From: Isoetes taiwanensis
Taxonomy: Eukaryota > Streptophyta > Lycopodiopsida > Isoetales > Isoetaceae
Reading direction: 5' to 3'
DNA: 64,000 nt
NCBI GenBank assembly: GCA_021234155.1
Contig: JAJEKV010000036.1
Location: 13,343,426-13,407,425 of the forward strand
Under the pieces are notes generated by a model, which worked only from the letters and a program-made list of their open reading frames with translations, was not told the DNA's origin and searched no databases. Positions 45,319 to 55,259 of this stretch are shown one piece after another. The first letter of the stretch is position 1. Each line of letters starts with the position of its first letter. Made by a program: the position numbers and the translations under genes.

Positions 45319-48300
45319 AATTCTTGGACATATAGATAATGGGCATAGAAGAGAGGGCGCTCTACCTGTATTCCTTGGTTCAATATCCTGCAAGCTCATT
45401 CTTAGTCTTTAATATTAGCTCTGTCTACAGTAGTTTAGCCTTTATATTTATGGTAATTATTCCTGAAAAATTGTGTCATAACATAAGGATGAATTTGTTC
45501 ACAAGGACGGATAAACAGACTAGAACACAAGTTTATTGGAAAAAAATCTAGTTGTTAACAATTTTAACCAGCCATGTTCATAGTGCTTAAATTAGCAATG
45601 TTAAGTCTTTCCTTATTACAAAGTAATAGGTGTTGTTTCAACTAGTCTCTTACAAGAACAAATGTAATCAATGATTCTAGATGGGTATGAACTGACCTTA
45701 TCATGGCTATGACAATTATAGATGCCTTTCGTACTTTGTTCTCTTTGGTGCTGAAGCAGGGACATAGATTTTACACCAGAATCCAAATCCTAAAGTAAAA
45801 GAAATAGAAAAGAGCATCATAGTTGCAAAATATTAACTTGGAAAAGCATGCCTTGATAAAGAACTCAATGTGGCCTTATTAAAAGCTAGAAATGAACCAA
45901 CTACAATGCCATTTACCTATAAAAGAAGAGGATATATAAGGAATAAAGGAATGGCTACTCAATTCACTTTTCTGCTCCACTTACCTACCACATTCTACAA
46001 AAAAATGGAAAGATAAGAAATGATCTGTATTCACTAAGTCTGCAAAAAGTGCAAAATGTTTGGCAAAGGAAAATGCATAAATGTTTGGCAAAGGAAAATG
46101 CATAAATTATAACCTGGGTTAGCTTGAGGAAATGCTTAAGAGGTTAAAGAGTGTGACTTCATGGTGAAATAATAGAACCAAACACAGATTTAAGCTCATA
46201 AACTCAAATTTTGCCCTCCAAGATATCAGACCTTTCATGAGAATGCTCAAGTATTAAGATGTATACTTGTCTGCAAAATTGTTAGTAAAGGAATTCGAAG
46301 TTGCTCCCCTTGCAAAGTTGCTCCTAGAGACTACAAAAATAGTGAAGTAAACTCCGATTTAAACTCATAGTGAACTCAGATTTAAGCTCATACTGAAATA
46401 ACAGAACCAAAAATAGTGTTCAGCCATTTCAACTGCATGAATTAGTAATAGCCATTGCAATGCCAGATTAGTAGAAACGGGCTTTAGAAGAGGAAACAGG
46501 CTTTAATAGAAATGGGCTTTAATAGAAATGGGCTTTAGAAGAGGAAACGTTTAACTGAAAGCTTTGACAGTATTTGGCTCAAACAAAATTGGGGATGAGG
46601 GTAACAAATCCATATTTAAGATTTAAGCCGTATTAAAGCCTAATATTTTGAACATCTTAACAACTCAGACAAAATTCATTATAGCGCAGTTTAGATTTAA
46701 GTCTAATATTTGATCTTGATTTAAGTCTGATATCTATGCTGCAGTAGTCAAGAATACCTTTGGTGATGCAGTAGAGGTTTTCCCAATAGCTCCAATAATG
46801 ATAAATCGAGAATGGATTCTGCCCATGTAATGAAATACAAGCATACAAGCTCTAACGAAAATACTTACAGTAAAAAAGAAAGGGTAGAGCAAACATTTTG
46901 AAACTTACAAACTGTGCATTGTCACAAAATCACGTAGAGAGGATCACCCAGGGAGGAGGTCGGAGAGGAAGACAATTGTTGGAGTAGCACCGAGGAGGCC
47001 GCAAACGATCTTCCCGCTTCTTTTCACGATCTACAACTGACAATTTGCTCTTTTATACTTCGACTGACATATTTCAACCATTACAACCACCGCAAAACAT
47101 TTAGAAATTTCAACCATTTTTTGACCATTACATCGTCTACCAACATATTTTGACCATTATAAGGTTGCGAAATTACCCTAGCCATAAGGTTTTTGGAAAT
47201 GGTTGGCTGGAAAAAGGGGGTTGGGGTTAAAAAAAAAATTCTATGTTAGAACGAATAGTTTTTAAATAGTCTTTTTTGGCATGTGTTGCACCATCATGAG
47301 CGAGTGCTTTTGATAGGTTTATGTTGGGTGCAAACCGACAGAAACATCTGGAACCGATGGTGAAACCGTCTCAGATTTATTATCCAAATCGTTGTTGTAA
47401 ATGGTATTCCTCTTCATTTTGCTGTATGGATTGATCCATTCGAGGACAGATTAGTGGGTCCAGCCATGTATTCTCATGCAATTGGCAATGTATTCATTAC
47501 CTTATTCTGCTCTTCAAATTTACGCTTCCGGTTGCAATGGTTGTGTGCATTGTATTTGATAATTGTCTCCGTATAAATATACGCACATACATAGCAGGGA
47601 GTGCCTCTTTCTATGGGGGTCTGATGTGTAAATTAGTGGTGCGTTCATTTGGGATATTTACACGAATTTTCTGAGATCCAATTATGATCTCGTAAAAGCC
47701 AGGTACTTACATTCAGCCTTTGTCGTCCAATCATATTTCGCAGCGTGGCAAGTTTCTTTCATGGCATGTGAAAAAGATGCTTGCGATGTTCTTTTGGGAC
47801 CATCTTTTGCGCTATTCTGGCGATTTACCAGAAGATTTACTTGCACTCCGGCCTCTTTACCTCACATTCTACTCTTCTAAGCGATGCTTACCTCACATTC
47901 CGAAGTTCAGAACCTGCGCTGAATGTAAGTAACTGGTCTCCACGTTACAGTAATGTCAATTTGCTTGACATCCATGTCAACAGGGCTCCTTGCGCTGTGC
48001 GTCGCACTGTTTCCATCTCAGGAATGTCAAGTAATCTAACATTCATGAATACGTAAAAACAATAAGGAGTGTGCAATAAGGAAACTAGAAAACAATTAGA
48101 AATTTCGACCATTTTAACCATTACATCGCATATGCAATTTAATAGAAAAGTATAGGTGATTATTGTTCCCCCATCTATTGCTGATATTGCTTTGCCTAGG
48201 GGGTGCAATCTCTCACGCACAAAGAGTACTTGAAGCCCATATATAATCCCTTGGTGCTTATAAGAATCTTAAATTGTCTGAACTGGAGAAGCGCCTTCCA

Positions 48301-49136
48301 TATCATTTGTTTTTGGATTATTGGATTTGGATTTGAACTATCATATGCAATAGGGAGTCAATAAGGATAATATGGTATGCCCACTCTTCTTAATGGATTA
48401 TTAATAGTAGGAGATACCCCTGCCATACTTAGGTTATTTTATTGGCAGAAAAAGCTTTTATTGGGCCATTGCAACGGTTTCTTTTACATAGATTCATTTT
48501 AGAAATTCATCGGTTTCTTTTAGGAATTCGTGTAATTTTAATATTGTGGATGGAAAACGACAACATCCCCTGATCAAAAACATAATATCCTTTACAAATG
48601 CATACACTACAATTTCTAAACGTTCCATTTTTTTGTTCTCTCTCCAAACTTCAATTTGATCAAAGGCAAGGGAGCTAAAGTCATCTTTAGATTTTGCTAG
48701 ATAAATCACAAAAGAGTATGTGTTGGAGATGGAATGTTCCCAATTAAATAGGTATTTGACAAGTACGAGTCCAATGCCAATCCAAAAGTCACTCTAGAAT
48801 ATGTAGAGAGTGCATGATGGTATGCAGAGGAGAGCGATTTGATTGTTTTAGAGCCCCTATATATTTTTCCATGGTGGAGGTATTGATTACTCCATGTGTG
48901 CCATTCTTAGCTTGTTGCATATAACTTATCTTACCAACCTTTGTAGTTGTCGCTGATAGCCTAAAGTCATGCACACCGCGTGGATTAGATTTGACTTGCT
49001 ACCTACCTTCTAATGGTGAAAAAAGAATTTTCCACATTTCGAAGTTCATATTTTTTATTTACCCCAAATTTTCTACTGGGCCAGTTAGCTATTTAGAGTA
49101 ATGGCTAGTTCTTGATCTTGGTCAACCAACAAGCTT
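45319..49136. other. No clear gene; possible upstream PurE-locus remnants
   Basis: A minus-strand exon-like piece near 46,830-46,760 (MGRIHSRFIIIGAIGKTSTASPK then AAG|GTATTC) and one at about 45,790-45,700 ending at a GTCAGT donor may be further exons of the decayed carboxylase gene. The matches are weak. A 25-base unit ATGTTTGGCAAAGGAAAATG is tandemly duplicated at about 46,055-46,105. A frame at 47,720-47,932 (FFWDHLLRYSGDLPEDLLAL) looks protein-like but is unrecognised. Confidence 0.3.
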
Positions 49137-49148
49137 GCTCTGATACCA
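49137..49148 (-). promoter_or_regulatory. LTR-retrotransposon primer-binding site
   Basis: On minus it reads TGGTATCAGAGC, the classical plant initiator-Met tRNA primer-binding site. It is preceded (higher coordinates) by ...GTGTCACA, the expected CA end of an LTR. The LTR therefore begins at 49,150 on plus as TGTGACACTT and extends right. Its outer edge was not found. Coding sequence expected at lower coordinates is not recognisable. Confidence 0.75.
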
Positions 49149-49639
49149 TTGTGACACTTGTGCTATATACGACAGCCCACCGTATATATCAAAGGACCTT
49201 CTCCATCCAATGGCAACCCCGTTGCATGGGCCCTCCATCTAGCCCATGTCTAGGATGGCCAAACAAATAAGCAAATGACACAGAGGAGTAATTTTGGTCC
49301 GTCCTCTATAAGCTTCTACATCAGTAGAGCAAATATAACAATGTAAGCACTAGTGACAATACAACATGGCTACCTTAAAGGGTAGTGATAAACCATCCCA
49401 TCACAATACATCAAATACAACAAAGGAGGCTCCTATCCGGGCTTAGACTCAAGGAGGGGTTGACTGATGACTGGGGGTATCCAGACCGAGTTATGGCAAT
49501 GACTTGGCCTGGCAATAGACAATGGCTGGGGTTGATCACTCCATCCGCCTCTCTTGTGCACAGAGTGCTAAATCAGGCTATGTGGTGACTGTAACCTATC
49601 TGGACACGTAATTTTATGATATCACCCAACGAGGCTACT

Positions 49640-50055
49640 CCAGGTTGCATCTCTGTAATGCTATAAGTCTGACTATAATGTGGCAACAGATGACACAACT
49701 ATGACAATAGATTGACAAATTTTTTACAAGACCATGTGCCAAAAATGTGTCAATAGACTGACTTTAGAATGACAAAAGCAGTGACAAAGAAATGATATAA
49801 ATTTGACCATAGTGTGACAATAAAATGTCATAACTTTGACAAAGATATTAGAGAAAAAGTGGCACAAATGTGTCAATAGTGTGCCAATAGAATGCCTCAA
49901 ATGTGACAAGAGGGAGAGAATAAGGTGACAAAAAAGTGAATATAAATTGACAATAAGTTGGCATCAAAGTGTCAATACGACGACAATAAAATAACAATAA
50001 ATAGATTTTGAAGTGACAATAGGATGACAAATAAGTGCCAATAAACTAACTTTAA
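49640..50055. repeat. CACTA-type subterminal repeats
   Basis: More than twenty TGACA/TGTCA/TGCCA words, often as (A)TGTGTCAATAG or GTGACAATA, occur in both orientations at 10-25 base spacing. Plant En/Spm elements carry such arrays next to their ends to bind TNPA-type protein. It directly abuts the reverse-transcriptase segment at about 50,056, one of the inferred inversion breakpoints. Confidence 0.5.
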
Positions 50056-51839
50056 AGTGACAAGCTCATAAGAAATTATTCGAGAAGTCAAGATATCATC
50101 AATCATCTTCTTGACCATCATTGCCACAAGTCGGGCGACAAGACAGAGGCATCAAATTACAGAACCATATTGATTGGGAGCACATTTGCTAAGATACTGG
50201 GAAGTTTGTTGGAAAAGAAACCTCGTTCTTGGGCAGAAGAAAACAAAAAACGGTCGGGTTTCCAAGCAGGATTTCGCAGAGAGCATAACACTTTGGATCA
50301 TGCCCTTGCTCTCAGAGTGCTTGTCGAAAAGGCAAAGGCCCCTAAGCATGCTCTGTACGTTGCATTTATTGACTTCTCCAAAGCATTTGATACAGTCTCC
50401 AGGAGAGAACTAGGTGAGCGAATGGCACGCATCGGAGTTCCCATCGAGATAAGAGGCGCAGTCTCACTTTTATACTCAGAGGTACTCATTAAACTGAGCT
50501 GGGATGTGAATGATTTGGTCAAAAACACCATCGGTGTACGTCAAGGATGCCCGCTTTCCCCCACTTTGTTTGGCCTATTCATAGATGAACTTGAGGAATG
50601 GCTCAGAATGAGATCCTTAGCAGGTACACCACTCGGTTCATACATAGTTCAACTTCTTATGTATGCAGACGATGTGGCTTTGATGGCAAGCAAGGAGAAA
50701 GTCTTACAATGCCACCTGGATAGCCTGGAAGCATTTAGTGCTGCTAAACAAATGAAAGTAAATCTTTCAAAATCAAAGGTTATGATCTTTGGAACTAGGG
50801 ATCGGCCAAAATTCATGTATGGTGGAAGCGAGCTGCAGACAGTAGAATGTTACAGATATTTAGGGATAGATTTTTCCTCTAAATATAACTGGAAGGAATG
50901 CATCAAAAATAGAGTCACGGGCGGCAAATCTGCACTATACAGTATGTTATACAGGTGTTCCAAGGCAGCATTGCATAATTGGGGATTGAAGAAGATTCTA
51001 TTCAAAACATTGGTGCAAACAGTCACCCTTTATGGTTCACCTATCTGGGGGCCGAATATCTCCAAAAAGCTTTGGAATCAAATTGAAAACGTGCAGAAAA
51101 CCTTCATCCAACATGAGCTTGGCACTAGATACCAGATCCCATATGCAATCTTGCTTGCCGAAACAGGATTGCTCCCGCTGGAAGTGGAGGCTTTGCTCCA
51201 AGCCATCAATTTTGTAAACAGGTTGAAAAAGCAGGCACCGGACAGATTATTCCATGCAGCAATGGTAAATTCGGAGCAGCAAGGATGGTACCGGGATCTG
51301 ATGAATTGGGCAGGTAGATGGGGCATGACAGAAGCTAACTGGCCGGAGAACAAATCTGATGCACGCACTCTGCTAGTCCAGTTGGCCAATGAAAATTTAT
51401 GGTCCTCCCCTGGTAGCCGGATGCATCATTACAAGACCTATATCAATCAGACTCTAGAACAGGGCAGCCAGGGATACTTGGATTCGGACATCCCGAGGCC
51501 ATTGAAACAAGTGATTGCATGTTACAGAACCAGTTCCCATAGATTAGCTATTGAGACAGGTAGATGGCACAAAATCCCAATCGAGGAAAGGACTTGCAAG
51601 GCCTGCGCTATGCAATGTATAGAAAATGAAGATCATGTGTTTGCTTACTGCCCAGCATATTCAGAAATCAGAGAGAAGTTCACAATCAAAGTTCAAGATT
51701 TCAGATCCTTATTTTCATTATCATATTTCGATTTGGGTCTATACTTAAGGGCGGTGGATGCACACCGTTCCTTACTACTGAAGTTATGATTGTAATGATT
51801 TGCAGGCTCCATGGCTCTCTTCAGGGTCCTAAGCGAGCT

Positions 51840-51870
<31 letters not shown>
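50056..51870 (+). mobile_element. LINE reverse-transcriptase half with (TAAA)n tail
   Basis: The segment runs from an in-frame HKSGDKTEASNYRTI (before the annotated frame start) through RT and a C-terminal zinc finger to a (TAAA)n tail at 51,843-51,870. This is the 3' part of a LINE. Its 5' partner (endonuclease) is found on the opposite strand at 53,690-52,632. Confidence 0.85.
50101..51789 (+). CDS. LINE ORF2 reverse transcriptase, C-terminal portion
   Basis: The frame is open from at least 50,056 to the stop at 51,789, more than 560 residues. The RT motifs are intact: FIDFSKAFDTV (motif A, catalytic Asp), GVRQGCPLSPTLFGLFIDEL (motif B), YADDVALMAS (motif C, the YADD catalytic pair) and LNLSKSK-type VNLSKSKVMIFG followed by YRYLGIDF. 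The C-terminus has SHRLAIETGRW and a CKAC...H...C zinc-finger-like element (EERTCKACAMQCIENEDHVFAYC region). It is missing its endonuclease and the first linker residues. Reverse transcription in vivo is unlikely without the endonuclease. Good frame preservation implies a recent insertion. Confidence 0.9.
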   Translation, partial: NHLLDHHCHKSGDKTEASNYRTILIGSTFAKILGSLLEKKPRSWAEENKKRSGFQAGFRREHNTLDHALALRVLVEKAKAPKHALYVAFIDFSKAFDTVSRRELGERMARIGVPIEIRGAVSLLYSEVLIKLSWDVNDLVKNTIGVRQGCPLSPTLFGLFIDELEEWLRMRSLAGTPLGSYIVQLLMYADDVALMASKEKVLQCHLDSLEAFSAAKQMKVNLSKSKVMIFGTRDRPKFMYGGSELQTVECYRYLGIDFSSKYNWKECIKNRVTGGKSALYSMLYRCSKAALHNWGLKKILFKTLVQTVTLYGSPIWGPNISKKLWNQIENVQKTFIQHELGTRYQIPYAILLAETGLLPLEVEALLQAINFVNRLKKQAPDRLFHAAMVNSEQQGWYRDLMNWAGRWGMTEANWPENKSDARTLLVQLANENLWSSPGSRMHHYKTYINQTLEQGSQGYLDSDIPRPLKQVIACYRTSSHRLAIETGRWHKIPIEERTCKACAMQCIENEDHVFAYCPAYSEIREKFTIKVQDFRSLFSLSYFDLGLYLRAVDAHRSLLLKL

Positions 51871-52066
51871 GCATGTGACTTGGTTTCAGATTATGGTGGC
51901 CACTGTTCATCGTGCTGAGATAGCAAATGAAACATTTCATGAGCTTATTTCAGGTGAGGTATATCTTGAATTCAATATTAAACTTTTTTGCATCCACACT
52001 TTTTATGGCTAGAAAACAAAAAATAGAATAAAAAATATTTCTTCATGCTAGATTCCATTAGTTAGG

Positions 52067-52630
52067 TTGTCATATTCTATGAGATGTAGAACTCTTTGTT
52101 ATTGGCAATTTCCTCATGTACTTCTTGTCAGCCCAATCATGCATATGATTCATTTCTCGTATCTTTCTAAAATGCAGGCTCGTTTTCACAATCCAATGTG
52201 GGCTTATGGAAACCATCTTCGGACTATAGAGGTCGACAAAGGTCGCTTGACATATGACTGTGGAATTGCTTCTCAATTTGAACAAAAAAGTCAAGCCAGT
52301 CAACGTGATCGGCAACCTATTACCGGTGACCTTAATTATGTTGGGCAAATTACTGATATTATTGATGTTGACTTCCGTTCATTTCATGTAACCATCTTGA
52401 GAGCAAAATGGTTCAAAGTTGTTTATAGAGGCAGAAATCAGACCATGAGATCACATCCTTCAGGTTTCTACCAAATTGATTCAACACAGGTTCTTGGAGA
52501 GATGAATGAACCTTTCGTTTACCCTAAACAAGTTGAACAAGTTTTCTTTTTTGAAAACCCTGTTAACCCAACATGGTGGATTGTAGTCCATGTTGTACCC
52601 AGGCGCAGACGTCTGATTGATAGTACTACA
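52067..52630 (+). pseudogene. CACTA (En/Spm) DUF4216 domain
   Basis: The translation includes HNPMWAYGNHLRTIEVDKG, ITGDLNYVGQITDIIDVDF, VTILRAKWFKVVYRG and VFFFENPVNPTWWIVVHVVP. This is the order of DUF4216, which lies C-terminal in plant CACTA transposase polyproteins. Here it is on plus, while its upstream partners DUF4218 and transposase_21 are on minus. The open frame extends past the domain into antisense of the LINE endonuclease at about 52,630. Confidence 0.8.
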
Positions 52631-52631
52631 T

Positions 52632-53690
52632 TAGTCCATTTCACCAGCTCTATGCAAACGCCATCCAAATCATGTGCTTTACCATTTGCCATCTCTGAAA
52701 CTGCTCCTTGTACTTCTGCCTCTGTAAACAGTGAACCGTGAGTGGTCAGAATTTGCATGCTATCAGTTTCATCCTTTTCATAGATATCTCTAACCAATTT
52801 AGACAGGGCCTTTAAATTTGACATTGGATAATCTTGCTTAGCTTGCAACGTGCTCCAAAAGGACTTGGGCGCCTTTGTGAATTGGATACAAAGGTCTGCT
52901 TGTCTCTGTTTATAGTATATCCGCTTTTTAGTTCTCAAGAACCGTTTGTACCAGGTTGGCTTTGCAATGCAGTGCCTTGGTAACTTAGCTCGTGCATCTG
53001 TGCATTCCACGTCCCACCACGAATTACATGGTTTATGCTGTGAGCGCTTTTTGGTGTACCCGAAGATCTCAGAGGCAACTTGCAATATGAGTTTGGTGAA
53101 AATATGAGCATCTTCCTCCAGTTTGCCCGTCCACATGGCTTTGGACATCAAGAACTCTACAAGTTTCTGATATGTTTTGCAGTGTTTATAATCTATCTTG
53201 AGTTTGGGCTGAAAAGTGGCCTTTTGGAATTCTGATTCTATTCCACTTTTGATCACCACATGCATAGGTAAATGATCAGATTCAGGTAGCTTCTCACCAA
53301 CACTGCAGCTTTCAATCATGTCTATGCTTTTGGTCAAAACATAATCAATTGCACTGGCCCCTGCATGGTTTACACAAGTGTATTTTCCAGAACCTGGGAA
53401 TTGAGGTAAACCGTTTACAATCTTTACTTGGCATATAGTACAGAATTCCAGCAAAAGTTCTCCCATATGGTTTGAAATTGTGTCTTCTGCCACTCTATGG
53501 AATGCAGGATCTTCAATCTCATTTAGGTGCACATCCAGTTTCTCATAAACTTTAGCCTGTTTGCTACGTATCCGTGAGTTGAAGTCCCCTAGAACAAACA
53601 CATCCCCTTGGTTCTGATATTTCAAGACATCTGCACATAGATTATAGAATGGGTCTTCTAGATTTATCTCCAGATTGTCATGAGTGGACG
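52632..53690 (-). pseudogene. LINE ORF2 endonuclease part (5'-truncated)
   Basis: On minus from about 53,690 the frame reads NLEINLEDPFYNLCADVL, GDVFVLGDFNSRI, FPGSGKYTCVNHAGASAIDYVL and ESDHLPMHVVI. These are the EEP endonuclease motifs GDFNSR, S-IDYV and SDHLP. A charged linker ends MANGKAHDLDGVCIELVKW at 52,636. The N-terminal half of the endonuclease is absent. The frame stops matching LINE exactly where antisense of DUF4216 begins. The RT half on plus starts about 20-35 residues further along the same protein, so both halves probably derive from one element. Confidence 0.85.
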
Positions 53691-54461
53691 AATTGCATGG
53701 CGCATAATAGCATATAGCTTATACATTGTGTTAAGTGCAATGTTGAAGTCATCCTTTGGAACATCCTCTCCTTTATCTCGTGCATCTTCCATTGCTTCAA
53801 GTAACCAATCACGAGTCATATCCTCAGGCAATTCTTCCAAAGACTCTGGATATAGAATACGTTTTCGGCCACGATGTATACTATTATGTGCAAAATCTCT
53901 TCTGGCTGCCTCTCTTTCTTCTCTAGCACGTTTATATCTCTCCCTCCACATTTCAAGACTTTCAGTATTACGTATTACAAACTTAGTTATTTCTTCAAGC
54001 ATTTCCTCATTCAATTTGCGAAGCACTCCATTACCTTGTAAGATCTCTTCTGCTACTTCCTTATCCTCCTCGTCATTCCAAACCTTTGGGGCATCTTTGT
54101 GTATTGAAAGTGTGGCTTCATTTACAAAGAACAATGTTTCATGAAGCAAATGACCCTCGGCCATAGACCCCTCAGGCCTAGCCATTTGCCGAACGTAACC
54201 TTTCAAAACTTTCATGTACCGTTCTAAAAAGAACATCCACCGACTTGGAGCTGGTCCAACAAGTCGAATCTCTTCTGGTAGATGAATCAATAAGTGTACT
54301 TGACGGTCAAAGAAACTTGTAGGGAGCTCTCTCTCCATCATGCACAGTAGTTCAACTATCTCAACCTCCATTGTTGAAATATCGTCTAAGCTAATCTCTT
54401 TCATTGAAACGCATCTACATACAAACTTGCAATTTGTTAAACATAATTGAAAATATACCAT
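53691..54461 (-). pseudogene. CACTA DUF4218 domain
   Basis: The frame contains ELPTSFFDRQVHLLIHLPEEI, GPAPSRWMFFLERYMKVLKGYV, RPEGSMAEGHLLHETLFF and a charged tail. HLLIHLPEEI-RWMFFLERYMK-LK-YVRQMARPEGS is diagnostic for DUF4218 of plant CACTA transposases. It is followed by the inserted LINE endonuclease fragment at about 53,690 and preceded by the transposase_21 part. Function is lost through insertion and rearrangement. Confidence 0.85.
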
Positions 54462-54599
54462 TAAAAAGTGTTTTTTGTCATACCTTGCAAACTTTCCAAG
54501 TCGATATATAATAGCACGAATGTTACTTGTAAGACAATTCTCAATTGCACATGGAAGAATGTGCTAGAATGCAACAACACCACATAATTAAAAAATACG

Positions 54600-55250
54600 T
54601 TATAAGATATTTAATACAAAATCAATACCTGTATGAATTTATGCCAATCATGGGACTTCAACCCGCTTAGGTCACCATCTTTTGTGAAGGCTTTACGGAG
54701 TGAAGCGCTATAGCCAGTGGGGGTGCGCATTTTGGATAGAACATTGGTTACTTGTAACTTCTCGGATTTGCTTAGAACCCAAGGTGCCTGGGGCAACCTA
54801 ATGGCTTTGCCTTCCTCTTCAATAGGCCACAAGGTACGCATTATATTACAATCCTGTAAATCCCTTCTGGCACTTAACTTCTCCCAATCCCCTGTCAAAT
54901 GCTTCCAGAGTGATTGCCCAAACATTCTTGAAGATATGCATGGGATCTAGTAGATGCACAAGTTTTAATTCTTTCCAAGACTCAAGGCGGTAAAAATTTG
55001 ATAAACGTTTCATGCCTGGTGGTGGTATGACCTCATCATCATTCAATGCACCTTGTGATTCACGAGCCATATTCCATATTTCTAACCAATCCTTGGGTGT
55101 CATACGTATTGGTTGCTCAATAGAATTTGCCCCTCGCATAGGGTGGCTAGATGGTAGATACTTTTTGTGTCCACGATATATTTGCTTGTTAAGGTGTTTG
55201 GAGCGGTAGCAACTCAAAGAAGTTCCACATGATGGGCAACCATTTATTGT
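54600..55250 (-). pseudogene. CACTA transposase_21 fragment
   Basis: Two overlapping-frame pieces occur. 55,217-54,846 reads HKKYLPSSHPMRG, WKELKLVHLLDPMHIFKNVW. 54,925-54,611 reads APWVLSKSEKLQV, KMRTPTGYSASLRKAF and LSGLKSHDWHKFIQ. The HLLDPMHI-KNV and LSGLKSHD motifs are typical of the En/Spm transposase family. The two pieces are joined by a frameshift near 54,880, and a GTATTG-like donor follows KFIQ. The N-terminal catalytic part is missing. Confidence 0.8.
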
Positions 55251-55259
55251 TAGATTTTA

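Noticed and set aside
52519-52640. C-terminal 38 residues of the endonuclease frame as real protein
   Set aside because: They are antisense of the DUF4216 coding sequence and begin exactly at the rearrangement junction.
50170-53690. L1 twin priming as cause of the split LINE
   Set aside because: Twin priming inverts the 5' part next to the 3' part with no host DNA between; here the CACTA DUF4216 domain separates them.
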